56,715 nucleotides of DNA from Clostridiales bacterium. Its GTDB lineage: Bacteria; Bacillota; Clostridia; Oscillospirales; Oscillospiraceae. Location of the stretch: NCBI GenBank assembly GCA_004553545.1, contig SFLD01000012.1, forward strand, positions 1 to 56,715, written 5' to 3'. The notes under the pieces were generated by a model, which worked only from the letters and a program-made list of their open reading frames with translations, was not told where the DNA came from and did not search any database. Numbering within the stretch: the stretch's first letter is position 1; every line of letters begins with the position of its first letter. Shown one piece after another: positions 8,185-16,153 of this stretch. A program made the translations under genes and the position numbers.

Positions 8185-9111
8185 TCAGCGGGCGGTGGCG
8201 TTGGGGTCGCAGCCCTGGGGACCGAAGAAGAGGAGCTTTTTGGGGGAGAGGCCCATGGTGACATCGTGGCAGCGGAAGCACTCGCCGTCGAGACAGACGG
8301 TGAGCTCCTCCTCCGAGCGGATGCGGAGCTTCTGGGGGGTGACGATGCGGAAGACATCCTGGGGGAGCTTGGCGTGGTCCCCGGCGGAGTAGGCGCCGAA
8401 GAGCGTCGCGAAGCGGGGGCGGCTGATGTTCTTCACCAGGACGGTCTGAAGGACGCCGTCGTCCATCCGGGCCTCCGGAACGGGGGTGGAGCCGCCGCCG
8501 TAGCAGCGGCCGTTGCACATGGCGGCCAGGGCGTACTCGCCCTCCAGCTCCTCCTCGTCCACCGTGATCTTCCAGTGCTGGCCGATGCCCCGGAAGAGGA
8601 AGTTCACCGCCACGCTGGCAAGATAGCTGCCCCGGCCGGAGAGCAGGGGGGAGTCCCCCAGCTCGTGGACGCTCTCGGCCACCCGGGCGTCGATGCCGCA
8701 GCAGGCGATGGTGAGGCAGTCCCGGCCGTTGCACTCGATGAGGTCCAGGGGGAACTGGGCCCCGTCCCAGAGGTTCTCCGCGTCCGCGAAGCGGGCGGCG
8801 TCGGGGCCGAAGTTCTTGAGGAAGTCGTTGCCGGTGCCGATGGGGATGCAGGTCATGGCGGCGTTGGGGAAGCCCGCGAGACCGTTGGCCACCTCGTTCA
8901 CGGTGCCGTCGCCGCCGCAGGCGTAGACCCGGATCTCGTCCCCGGTCTCCGCCAGCCGTCTCGCCATGTCGATGGCCCCGCCGGGGCGCTCCGTCAGAAG
9001 GCAGTCCACGCGGAGGCCATGCTTTTCCCGCAGGGCCTCCGCCATGGTGTAGATCCTGCCGGTCTGGTCCTTCTTCCCCGCCTTGGGGTTCATGATGAAA
9101 ATGTGCCGCAT
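8185..9111 (-). CDS. Diacylglycerol/lipid kinase (DagK family)
   Basis: A 308-residue cytoplasmic lipid kinase of the YegS/DgkB type, which phosphorylates diacylglycerol or a related lipid with ATP and so recycles lipid from LTA-like polymer synthesis. The start MRHIFIMNPKAGK fits the family N-terminus, where the first strand leads into NPKAGK. The nucleotide-binding GGDGTVNEVANGL and GTGNDFLKNFG motifs are intact. The C-terminal beta-sandwich is present (EYALAAMCNGRCYGGGSTPVPEARMDDG and LDGECF). The ATG at 9111 has a GGGAGG box 10 bases upstream; the longer open frame to 9237 overlaps the preceding gene and was rejected. It is the middle gene of the rlmL-dagK-small ORF unit. Confidence 0.9.
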   Translation of the reverse strand: MRHIFIMNPKAGKKDQTGRIYTMAEALREKHGLRVDCLLTERPGGAIDMARRLAETGDEIRVYACGGDGTVNEVANGLAGFPNAAMTCIPIGTGNDFLKNFGPDAARFADAENLWDGAQFPLDLIECNGRDCLTIACCGIDARVAESVHELGDSPLLSGRGSYLASVAVNFLFRGIGQHWKITVDEEELEGEYALAAMCNGRCYGGGSTPVPEARMDDGVLQTVLVKNISRPRFATLFGAYSAGDHAKLPQDVFRIVTPQKLRIRSEEELTVCLDGECFRCHDVTMGLSPKKLLFFGPQGCDPNATAR

Positions 9112-9148
9112 ACCGTGGGCGCCTCCCTGGGCGGCGATGGCCGCCGTG

Positions 9149-10258
9149 TTATTTTCCGTACTGGAATACGTCGCATTTGAGCATACCGTTGTAGAGCTTG
9201 CGTTTCTTGTCCGCCGGGCGGCCGAAGGCCCGCTCAAACTCCGTGTGGGAGCTGAGCACCAGCACCCGCCATTTCGGCGGCAGGTCCCGGACGGCTCTGC
9301 CGAAGACCCGGTAGAGCGCCTCGGCCTCCTGCTTCTCCAGAAGCCGCTCGCCGTAGGGGGGATTCGTCACCAGCTGGCCGTATTCGCTCTCCCGGTGGAA
9401 CGTTCCGGCGTCGGCCACCTCAAAGCGGATGCAGTCCTCCACCCCGGCCAGCTCCGCGTTGTGCTTCGCCAGCTCCACCGCGGCGGGGTCGATGTCCCCG
9501 CCCCAGATGTCGTAGGTGCCGTGGAATTCCTTATCCATCGCCTCGTCGGCGGCGTCCAGCCAGAGCTTCGAGTCCATGCTCCGCCACTTCTGGGCGGCGA
9601 AGCTCCGGTCCAGGCCGGGAGCCCGGTTCTTGGCGATGAGGGCCGCCTCGATGGGGATGGTGCCGCTGCCGCAGAAGGGGTCGCAGAAGGGGTCCTTCCC
9701 CCGGTAGCGGGAGAGGGTCACGAGGGCCGCCGCCAACGTCTCCCGCAGGGGCGCGCCCATGTTCCGGGCCCGGTAGCCCCGCTTGTAAAGCCCCTCGCCG
9801 GAGGTGTCCAGGTAGAGGGTGGCGATGTCCTTCACGATGGCGAACTGGATCTGGTAGCGGCTGCCGCTCTCCGGCAGGGTCTCAAGACCGTAGGCCGCCC
9901 CCAGGCGCTTGGCCGCCGCCTTCTTCACGATGGCCTGGCAGGCGGGGACGGAGTGGAGGGTGGAGTTCAGGGACCAGCCCTTCACGGGGAACTCCCCCTC
10001 CCGGGGGATGTGATCCTCCCAGGGGAGGGCGGCCACGCCCTGGAAGAGGGCCTCAAAGTCCGGGGCCGGGAAGCTGCCCAGCTCCATCAGCACCCGCGCG
10101 CCGCAGCGCAGGCTGATGTTGAGCCGGGCGATGTCCGCGAGGGTCCCTTCGCAGTGGACCCGGCCATTCTCGGCGTGGACGTCCTTTAAGTCCAGCCGCT
10201 TCATCTCATCTGCCACCAGGCTCTCCAGGCCGAAGAGGCAGGGAACGGTCAAACGCAT
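9149..10258 (-). CDS. THUMP-domain 23S rRNA (guanine-N2) methyltransferase, RlmL/YpsC-like
   Basis: A 369-residue class I SAM-dependent RNA methyltransferase. An N-terminal ferredoxin-like/THUMP region (about residues 1-155) leads to the Rossmann domain. The SAM-binding motif is FCDPFCGSGTIPIEAALIAKNRAPG, followed by IWGGDIDPAAVELAKHNA and the catalytic NPPYGERL motif typical of N2-guanine methylation. The ATG at 10258 was chosen for its AAGGAG box; the family N-terminus MRLTVPCLFGLESLV begins there. dagK follows 37 bases later on the same strand. The exact rRNA target cannot be read from sequence. Confidence 0.88.
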   Translation of the reverse strand: MRLTVPCLFGLESLVADEMKRLDLKDVHAENGRVHCEGTLADIARLNISLRCGARVLMELGSFPAPDFEALFQGVAALPWEDHIPREGEFPVKGWSLNSTLHSVPACQAIVKKAAAKRLGAAYGLETLPESGSRYQIQFAIVKDIATLYLDTSGEGLYKRGYRARNMGAPLRETLAAALVTLSRYRGKDPFCDPFCGSGTIPIEAALIAKNRAPGLDRSFAAQKWRSMDSKLWLDAADEAMDKEFHGTYDIWGGDIDPAAVELAKHNAELAGVEDCIRFEVADAGTFHRESEYGQLVTNPPYGERLLEKQEAEALYRVFGRAVRDLPPKWRVLVLSSHTEFERAFGRPADKKRKLYNGMLKCDVFQYGK

Positions 10259-10315
10259 AGGGTCTCCTTCCGCCCATCCGCCCGAAGGAAAGGATAGGCA
10301 TAATAATACAACCAT

Positions 10316-10344
10316 ACTATACAATGCCCGGGCGGAAAGCGCAA
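10316..10344 (-). promoter_or_regulatory. Promoter of the rlmL-dagK unit
   Basis: On the minus strand TTGCGC (10344-10339), a 17-base spacer and TATAGT (10321-10316) lie about 55 bases before the ATG at 10258. Confidence 0.6.
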
Positions 10345-10494
10345 GCGTCCGGGGGCGCTCTGCCTTGGGTCCCGGGGCCTGGAGGGGGCGGAAAGGCGCG
10401 CTTCTGCGGGGAAAACCGGGTGTTAAGATAGCGTTAAGAAATGTTTTCCGACCGGAGAAAGCCGTGGGAAGGGGCGGCTGCGTTTGTAATCAAA

Positions 10495-10524
10495 TTGAAA
10501 CACATTTCCCCCTGTGGGTATGGT
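10495..10524 (+). promoter_or_regulatory. Candidate promoter of the XRE-NfeD/SPFH operon
   Basis: TTGAAA (10495-10500), an 18-base spacer and TATGGT (10519-10524) lie about 190 bases before the ATG at 10717. The -10 match is modest. Confidence 0.4.
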
Positions 10525-10716
10525 ACAATGAAAGCGGAAGAAAGCCGTCCCCGTCCCGCGGACCGCTCCCGGAAGGGGGGGAAGCGGGGAATTTCCCCTG
10601 TTTTCGGGGATGTAACGGCAAAGTTGCGGGGATTTTTCCCCGATGACAGCCCAGCTTGCTGGTCAAAGGGTCCAAAATGGGCTACCATAGAGCCAGGACG
10701 AGAGGAGGAGTGGCCC

Positions 10717-11565
10717 ATGGCCTTTGGAGAACGGCTGCAGGAGGTCCGCCGGGCGGCGGGGCTCACCCAGGAGCAATTCGCGGAGGAGCTGAACGTCTCC
10801 CGGCAGGCGGTGTCCCGCTGGGAATCCTGCCGGGGCTACCCGGAGATGGAGAAGCTCCTCTACCTCTGCAACCGCTACGGCGTCACCCTCAACCAGCTCT
10901 TTTCCGAGGAGGTCCCTCTGGGGGAGGCGGACATCCCCGCCCCCAAGGAGCCGCCCCGGATGGAGGAGCCGTCCCTCCGGAAGGAATTCCGGAATTTCAT
11001 CAGCAATCTTTCCCTGCGGGGGCAGCTCAGCGGCCTGGCCGTGGTGCTCTTCACGGCGCTGCTGATCGTGCTCTGCGCCAGGGGATTGCAGGGAGGTTCA
11101 GAAGCTATGGATAATGTGATGACCCTGGTCTGGACGGGGGCCGTCATCCTCTTTGGCATCGCCGAGGGGCTGACCGCCGGGCTCGTCTCCATCTGGTTCG
11201 TGTTCGGGTCCCTGGCGGCCCTGGCGGCGGCGTTCCTGAACGCCTCCCTGGGGGTGCAGGTGGCGCTCTTCGTCCTGGTCTCGGCGGTGACACTGGCCCT
11301 GACCCGGCCTATGGTGCGCAGGCTCATGCGCCGCCGCAGCGAGCCCACCAATTTGGACCGGGTGGTGGGGAAGACCGGACGGGTCACCGAGACCATCGAC
11401 AACGCCGTCCCCAGCGGGGCGGTCTATGTGGGCGGGAAGACCTGGACCGCCCGCAGCGAGGGGGAGGAGATCATCCCTGCCGGGAGCCAGGTCACGGTGG
11501 TGCGCATCGAGGGGGTCAAGCTCCTCGTGAAAAATGAGAAAAAAGTGGAGGTAACGAAAGAATGA
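10717..11565 (+). CDS. XRE helix-turn-helix fused to a membrane NfeD domain
   Basis: This 282-residue protein joins an N-terminal Cro/CI-type DNA-binding domain (residues about 5-62: GLTQEQFAEELNVSRQAVSRWE) to one membrane helix (about 103-121). A complete NfeD-type protein follows from Met131: several membrane helices at 131-210 and a C-terminal OB-fold (VVGKTGRVTETI through GSQVTVVRIEGVKLLV). NfeD proteins pair with SPFH/stomatin proteins, and one starts 4 bases inside this gene's stop. An AGGGAGG box 10 bases before the ATG at 11107 looks like an independent NfeD start. The fusion may therefore come from loss of a stop between two formerly separate genes (a CAG codon in GLQGG could have been TAG), or both products may be made. 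AGGAGGAG precedes the ATG at 10717. The domains are clear; their functional coupling is not. Confidence 0.8.
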   Translation: MAFGERLQEVRRAAGLTQEQFAEELNVSRQAVSRWESCRGYPEMEKLLYLCNRYGVTLNQLFSEEVPLGEADIPAPKEPPRMEEPSLRKEFRNFISNLSLRGQLSGLAVVLFTALLIVLCARGLQGGSEAMDNVMTLVWTGAVILFGIAEGLTAGLVSIWFVFGSLAALAAAFLNASLGVQVALFVLVSAVTLALTRPMVRRLMRRRSEPTNLDRVVGKTGRVTETIDNAVPSGAVYVGGKTWTARSEGEEIIPAGSQVTVVRIEGVKLLVKNEKKVEVTKE

Positions 11566-12494
11566 AATGGATCCCTGTGGCCATCCTGGCCGTCGTCATC
11601 CTGGCGCTGATCGTCGCCAACATCCAGATCGTCCAGCAGTCCCGGGCGTATGTGGTGGAGCGGCTGGGCGCGTTCCGGGCCGTGTGGGGCGTGGGCCTCC
11701 ACGTGAAGCTGCCGTTTTTTGAGCGGGTGGTGAAGAAGGTCAGCCTCAAGGAGCAGGTGGCGGACTTCCCGCCCCAGCCCGTCATCACCAAGGACAACGT
11801 CACCATGCAGATCGACACCGTCATCTACTTCCAGATCACGGACCCCAAGCTCTATACCTACGGCGTGGAGCACCCCATGAACGCCATTGAGAACCTGACG
11901 GCCACCACCCTGCGGAACATCATCGGCGACATGGAGCTGGACCAGTCCCTCACCAGCCGCGATGTCATCAACTCCCGGATGCGCTCCATCCTGGACGAGG
12001 CCACGGACCCCTGGGGCATCAAGGTCAACCGGGTGGAGCTGAAGAACATCATCCCGCCGAAAGAGATCCAGAACGCCATGGAGAAGCAGATGAAGGCCGA
12101 GCGGGAGCGCCGGGAATCCATCCTGCAGGCCGAGGGCCAGAAGCAGAGCCAGATCCTGGTGGCCGAGGGCGAGAAGCAGAGCGCCATCCTGCGGGCGGAC
12201 GCCGAGAAGCAGGCCGCCATCCTCAAGGCCGAGGGCGAGAAGGAGGCCCGCATCATGGCGGCCCAGGCCGAGGCCCAGGCCATCCTGCAGGTCCAGCAGG
12301 CCATGGCGGACTCCCTGAAGCTCCTGAACGCCGCCGCCCCCAACGACCAGGTGGTGAAGCTCAAGGCCCTCGAGACCATGGAGAAGGTGGCGGACGGCCA
12401 GGCCACCAAGATCATCATCCCCAGCGAGCTCCAGGGCCTGGCGGGCCTCGCCGCCGGGGCCAAGGCTGTCTTCGCCGACGAGGAGAAGGCGTAA
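11562..12494 (+). CDS. SPFH/stomatin-like membrane scaffold protein
   Basis: A 310-residue SPFH (prohibitin/stomatin) protein. An N-terminal membrane helix (residues 4-22) is followed by the SPFH domain (from SRAYVVERLGAF to about residue 185). A charged coiled-coil then contains about five tandem near-repeats of an A-E-G/A-x-K-x-x-x-I-L unit (residues about 190-245) and a Gly/Ala-rich tail. Such proteins oligomerise in detergent-resistant membrane microdomains and are encoded with NfeD, as here: its ATG overlaps the XRE-NfeD stop by 4 bases (ATGA). A role in membrane organisation is known for the family; no specific client is visible. Confidence 0.93.
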   Translation: MKWIPVAILAVVILALIVANIQIVQQSRAYVVERLGAFRAVWGVGLHVKLPFFERVVKKVSLKEQVADFPPQPVITKDNVTMQIDTVIYFQITDPKLYTYGVEHPMNAIENLTATTLRNIIGDMELDQSLTSRDVINSRMRSILDEATDPWGIKVNRVELKNIIPPKEIQNAMEKQMKAERERRESILQAEGQKQSQILVAEGEKQSAILRADAEKQAAILKAEGEKEARIMAAQAEAQAILQVQQAMADSLKLLNAAAPNDQVVKLKALETMEKVADGQATKIIIPSELQGLAGLAAGAKAVFADEEKA

Positions 12495-12495
12495 G

Positions 12496-12675
12496 ATGGC
12501 GGAGCGCTTTCGCCGGGTACTGGACGAGGTGACGCCCCTGAACCGCACGGAGGTCTGGGCGGACACCGAGACCGGCGTCCAGTATCTCTACCATCAGCGG
12601 GGCGGGGACTCCGCGGGGCTCACGGTACTCCTGGGCCCGGACGGAAAGCCCCTGCTCTACCGGCCGGAAGACTGA
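12496..12675 (+). CDS. DUF6440-type small protein
   Basis: A 59-residue protein starting 1 base after the SPFH stop. Its pattern resembles the DUF6440 family: an N-terminal ERF-x-RV segment, a central EVWADTETGVQYLYHQ strand pair, a Gly-rich turn, then LTVLLGPDGKPLLY. The family has no established function. Tight linkage to the NfeD/SPFH pair suggests co-expression. The family assignment comes from the motif pattern only. Confidence 0.65.
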   Translation: MAERFRRVLDEVTPLNRTEVWADTETGVQYLYHQRGGDSAGLTVLLGPDGKPLLYRPED

Positions 12676-12681
12676 CACTGG

Positions 12682-12707
12682 GCGGCCCCGGACACCGGGG
12701 CCGCTTT
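12682..12707 (+). terminator. Terminator after the NfeD/SPFH operon
   Basis: A 10-bp perfect stem (GCGGCCCCGG/CCGGGGCCGC) with a 3-base loop, followed by TTT only, so termination may be partial. Confidence 0.65.
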
Positions 12708-12734
12708 CCCAAAAACACGAAGGGAGGGAACGGA

Positions 12735-13262
12735 ATGGAACGGGATCTCTATGCCGTTGTCCGGCGGGGCAGCACCCACCGCCGGGACTGGCGGATGTGG
12801 GCGGCACTGTGCCTGGTGCTGGCGCTGGCCGTGACCACGCTGGTGCCCATCCTCTGGTCCGCCCATTACCAGCTCCGCTACCGGGACCTGCTGATCAAGC
12901 TTTCCCGCAGCACCAGCTACGCCTACCAGGAGGACAGTCTCACCGTGGAGCGGGACGGGGAGACCCGGTCTGCCAGCGGAGACTGCGGCTACCAGATCTA
13001 TACCCTGGTGGCGGGCATCACCCCGGGCCGCTGGCGCAAGCCCCCGAAAGAGGACCCTGCCGTGCGCCTTTGCTACGGCGACGGCAGCACCCTGGAGCTG
13101 TGGGAGGTCTCCCTGAAAAACGGCAGCTCCCACGGCCTTTTCCTCTGGTACACGGACCCCCAGGGGAAGAGCGACGGCTATGACAGCAAGCTGCTGCACC
13201 TCTCCGGAGTGGAGCAGATCCTGAACTGGGACGCGAAGCTGGGACAGCCCGCCGCCCCATAA
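12735..13262 (+). CDS. Hypothetical single-pass membrane protein
   Basis: A 175-residue protein with a short basic N-terminus, one membrane helix (about residues 21-42: MWAALCLVLALAVTTLVPILW) and an extracytoplasmic domain rich in beta-type sequence (SLTVERDGE, VRLCYGDGSTLELWEVS, GLFLWYTDPQG). Two cysteines (about 84 and 112) lie in the outer domain. I do not recognise a family. GGGAGG lies 7 bases before the ATG. It follows the terminator of the SPFH operon and precedes the acetyltransferase gene by 40 bases. Confidence 0.6.
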   Translation: MERDLYAVVRRGSTHRRDWRMWAALCLVLALAVTTLVPILWSAHYQLRYRDLLIKLSRSTSYAYQEDSLTVERDGETRSASGDCGYQIYTLVAGITPGRWRKPPKEDPAVRLCYGDGSTLELWEVSLKNGSSHGLFLWYTDPQGKSDGYDSKLLHLSGVEQILNWDAKLGQPAAP

Positions 13263-13302
13263 ACCACCGGATGCCCCCGCAAGGGGGAGAAAGGAACGCA
13301 CC

Positions 13303-13851
13303 TTGGAAGCGGAAAGAAGCCCCATCACCGTCCGCCGCATCGGCCCTGACCGGGCGGGGGACCTCCGCCTGCCCAACGAGCCCTTCCCCCTGCGGGGACG
13401 GCTGCACGTCAATTATGAGGACGACGCCTTCTCCTGGGCGGCGGAGACCTGGCCGGAGGACCGGGTCACCTACCAGACCTTTCCGGAGGAGGACTATGAC
13501 TACGAGGCCATGAAGCACGACCACTTCTTTGTGGGAGCCTACCTGGGGGAGCGCTGTGTGGGCCTTGCCATTTTTGAGAAGCCCTGGAACCGCTGGCTCT
13601 ACCTCTCCGACCTGAAGGCCTGCCGGGAGGTCCGGCGGATGGGCGTTGCCCGGAGGCTTTTGGAGGAGGGTATGGCCATCGCCCGGGAGGAGGGGTACCG
13701 GGGGGTCTCCACCATCTGCCAGGACAACAACCTGAACGCGGCCCTCTTCTACCTGGACGTCGGCTTCGACATCGGCGGCCTGGATACCCGGGTCTACGAC
13801 GGCACAAAGCAGGAGGGGAAGCGTGACCTCTTCCTCTACCGGACGCTGTGA
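13303..13851 (+). CDS. GNAT acetyltransferase resembling streptothricin acetyltransferase
   Basis: A 182-residue GNAT-fold enzyme that transfers acetyl from acetyl-CoA. The best match in memory is the SatA/Sat4 streptothricin acetyltransferase group: an N-terminal LPNEPFPLRGRL stretch, YEDDAFSW, the core WNRWLYLSDLKACREVRRMGVARRLL (acetyl-CoA loop R/Q-x-x-G/A variant), and the strongly similar ICQDNNLNAALFYLDVGFDIGGLDTRVYD. The start is a TTG at 13303 with AAAGGA before it. A substrate other than streptothricin is quite possible; chromosomal Firmicutes carry many such homologues. Confidence 0.7.
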   Translation: MEAERSPITVRRIGPDRAGDLRLPNEPFPLRGRLHVNYEDDAFSWAAETWPEDRVTYQTFPEEDYDYEAMKHDHFFVGAYLGERCVGLAIFEKPWNRWLYLSDLKACREVRRMGVARRLLEEGMAIAREEGYRGVSTICQDNNLNAALFYLDVGFDIGGLDTRVYDGTKQEGKRDLFLYRTL

Positions 13852-13880
13852 GGCGGCGGAAAACACGGAAATACAAGGGA

Positions 13881-13913
13881 AAGGCCCTCCGGAGCGGTGC
13901 TCCGGAGGGCCTT
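13881..13913. terminator. Bidirectional terminator between the GNAT gene and rnj
   Basis: A 15-bp perfect inverted repeat (13881-13895 with 13899-13913, loop GGT). It lies 30 bases after the acetyltransferase stop and 33 bases beyond the rnj stop. Confidence 0.85.
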
Positions 13914-13945
13914 CTGATCGGCTTTTTCTGAAAAGGAAATGCGCT

Positions 13946-15604
13946 TTACAGCTTCGTCACCACGGGGATGACCATGGGATTGCGCTTGGTGGTCTTGAAG
14001 AGGTAGTTGCTGACGGCGGACTTGACGGCGCCCTTCAGGTCGCTCTCGTCCCGGCCCCGGCGGCCGGCCACGCCCTCGGCGGCGTCCATGGCGAGGTTCT
14101 CCAGCTCCCGTATCAGGTCCTCGGACTCCTTCACGTAGATGAAGCCACGGGTGATGATCTCGGGCCGGCTCAGGAGCCGCCCGTCGTGGCTGGAGACGGG
14201 GAGGACCACGACGACCATGCCGTCCTCGGCCAGGCGCTTGCGGTCCCGCATGACAACGGCGCCCACGTCGCCCACGCCGGAGCCGTCCACAAAGACCTCG
14301 CCTGCGGGGACGGAGCCATTGATCTTCATGGTCTTGCCGGTGATCTCGATGACGCTGCCGTTCTCCGCGATGGCGATGTGGCTGCGCTCCATGCCCATGG
14401 ACATGGCCACGTCCTTGTGGATCTGCAGCATCCGCTGCTCGCCGTGGAGGGGGATGAAGAAGCGGGGCTTCGTCAGGGCGTGGATGATCTTCAGCTCCTC
14501 CTGGCAGGCGTGGCCGGAGACGTGGAGCATATCCGCCTTGTCATAGACCACCTTCACGCCCTTGCGGAAGAGCTCGTTGATGACCCGGGAGACGGTGACC
14601 TCGTTGCCGGGGATGGCGGAGGCGGAGATGATGACCTTGTCCCCGGGGCCCACCTCCACCTGCTTGTGGGTGGAGAAGGCCATGCGGTAGAGGGCGCTCA
14701 TCTCCTCGCCCTGGGAGCCGGTGGTGACGATGACCTGCTTGTTCTTGGGTTGATTCTTGATCTTGGCGATGTCCATAAGGGTGTTCTTGGGGACCTTCAT
14801 GTAGCCAAGCTCGGTGGAGACCTTCATGATGTTCTCCATGGAGCGGCCGGTGACGGCCACCTTCCGCCCGCAGGCGGCGGCGGCGTCCAGCACCTGCTGG
14901 ATGCGGTGGACGTTGGAGGCGAAGGTGGTGACGATGATCCGGTCCTCGCAGCCCTGGAACTGGCGCATGAAGGTCTGGCCCACCACCCGCTCGCTCTGGG
15001 TGTAGCCCGGGCGCTCCACGTTGGTGGAGTCCGCCAGCAGGGCCAGGACCCCCTCCTTCCCCAGCTCGCCGAAGCGGGCCAGGTCGATGATGTTGCCGTC
15101 GATGGGGGTGGAGTCGATCTTGAAGTCGCCGGTGTGGACCACGGTGCCCAGCTTCGTGTGGATGGCGAAGGCCACGGAGTTGGCGATGGAGTGGTTCACG
15201 TGGATGAACTCCACCTGGAACTTCCCCGCCCGGACGGTGGTGCCGGGGTCCACGGTGGTGAGCTTGGTGGACTTCACGAGGCCGTGCTCCTCCAGCTTCA
15301 GCCGGATGAGCCCGGCGGTGAAGGGGGTGCAGAAGATGGGCATGTTCACCTGCTTCAGAACGTAGGGGATGGCGCCGATGTGGTCCTCATGCCCGTGGGT
15401 GATGAAAAGGCCCCGGATGCGGGCCCGGTTCTGCACGAGATAGCTGACGTCGGGGATCACGGAGTCGATGCCGTACATGTCGTCCCCGGGGAAGGCCATG
15501 CCGCAGTCCACCACGATGATCTCGCCGCCGCACTCGTAAACGGTCATGTTCTTGCCGATCTCATCGAGACCGCCAAGAGGGATGATTTTCAGTTTTTCTG
15601 CCAT
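13946..15604 (-). CDS. rnj: Ribonuclease J
   Basis: A 552-residue metallo-beta-lactamase/beta-CASP nuclease that combines endonuclease and 5'-3' exonuclease activity in mRNA decay and rRNA maturation. The zinc-binding HGHEDH is at residues 70-75, the HTGDFKID motif follows, and beta-CASP motifs such as TGSQGE, SASAIPGNE and HVSGHA are present, with the C-terminal dimerisation region to VVTKL. The ATG at 15604 is the family start (MAEKLKIIPLGGLDEIGKNM). AAGGAG lies 12 bases upstream. A roughly 290-base leader separates it from its promoter. It is monocistronic. Confidence 0.96.
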   Translation of the reverse strand: MAEKLKIIPLGGLDEIGKNMTVYECGGEIIVVDCGMAFPGDDMYGIDSVIPDVSYLVQNRARIRGLFITHGHEDHIGAIPYVLKQVNMPIFCTPFTAGLIRLKLEEHGLVKSTKLTTVDPGTTVRAGKFQVEFIHVNHSIANSVAFAIHTKLGTVVHTGDFKIDSTPIDGNIIDLARFGELGKEGVLALLADSTNVERPGYTQSERVVGQTFMRQFQGCEDRIIVTTFASNVHRIQQVLDAAAACGRKVAVTGRSMENIMKVSTELGYMKVPKNTLMDIAKIKNQPKNKQVIVTTGSQGEEMSALYRMAFSTHKQVEVGPGDKVIISASAIPGNEVTVSRVINELFRKGVKVVYDKADMLHVSGHACQEELKIIHALTKPRFFIPLHGEQRMLQIHKDVAMSMGMERSHIAIAENGSVIEITGKTMKINGSVPAGEVFVDGSGVGDVGAVVMRDRKRLAEDGMVVVVLPVSSHDGRLLSRPEIITRGFIYVKESEDLIRELENLAMDAAEGVAGRRGRDESDLKGAVKSAVSNYLFKTTKRNPMVIPVVTKL

Positions 15605-15899
15605 AGGTTCGGGATTCTCCTTTGATTCAATATGGATGTAGGGACAGTCCTGGAGGGAGGGGGCGGGGAGATGGGCGCACCACAAGAAGGCCCGGCCGTT
15701 GGCCGCACCAAACGCGCGCCGCCCGCCCCGCCTGTCCGGCCCCGCTTCGCCGGCAGGGAGGGGTGGGTCCCGCTCCGCTGACTCTCTGGACTTGTCATTT
15801 ATTTGACTGCCCCGGGAAGCTCTGCCCGGGCAGTGAAATACCAATGAGACCGGGGGAGAGGGCGTTTCTCTCTGCCCTTCACCCGTCGGAATTTCTCCT

Positions 15900-15928
15900 A
15901 GTATAGCACAGGAATGGGCGTTTGTATA
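15900..15928 (-). promoter_or_regulatory. Promoter of rnj
   Basis: On the minus strand TATACA (15928-15923), a 17-base spacer and TATACT (15905-15900). The predicted transcript start near 15893 gives a leader of about 290 bases. Confidence 0.6.
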
Positions 15929-15962
15929 CCTTTTTTTGTCGGCGGGGGCCTTCCGGCGGAAA

Positions 15963-15985
15963 AAAGCCGGGAAAATCCCGGCTTT
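15963..15985. terminator. Hairpin between the divergent rnj and gdpP promoters
   Basis: A 10-bp stem (AAAGCCGGGA/TCCCGGCTTT) with a 3-base loop. On the minus strand it is followed by a T run, so it could stop leftward antisense transcription before the rnj promoter. Confidence 0.55.
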
Positions 15986-15999
15986 GCGGTGCCTTTTCC

Positions 16000-16028
16000 T
16001 TGCAAGCGGGGGAAAAACCTGCTATACT
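16000..16028 (+). promoter_or_regulatory. Promoter of the gdpP-ftsH gene string
   Basis: TTGCAA (16000-16005), a 17-base spacer and TATACT (16023-16028) lie about 125 bases before gdpP. Confidence 0.75.
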
Positions 16029-16153
16029 ATCAGAATTAAAAATGGGATGGAAGACCCATCCCGTGGCGGAGGGAGAGTTCCTCCCCGCCCAAGAGCGTGA
16101 TGATCCGTCCAGGCCCCTCCGGGGCCCAGCGGTCCTGATAAGGAGTGTGCGTG

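Larger units (their letters stand above)
10259..10716. other. 458-base divergent intergenic region
   Basis: It holds the leftward rlmL promoter (10316-10344), a candidate rightward promoter (10495-10524) and the leader of the XRE-NfeD gene. GC-rich stretches could fold, but I recognise no riboswitch or small RNA. Confidence 0.5.
15605..16153. other. 549-base divergent region between rnj and gdpP
   Basis: It contains a long GC-rich rnj leader, including an imperfect hairpin at 15806-15834 (ACTGCCC / GGGCAGT arms), the rnj promoter (15900-15928), a hairpin at 15963-15985 and the gdpP promoter (16000-16028). No ORF in it is convincing. Confidence 0.6.
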
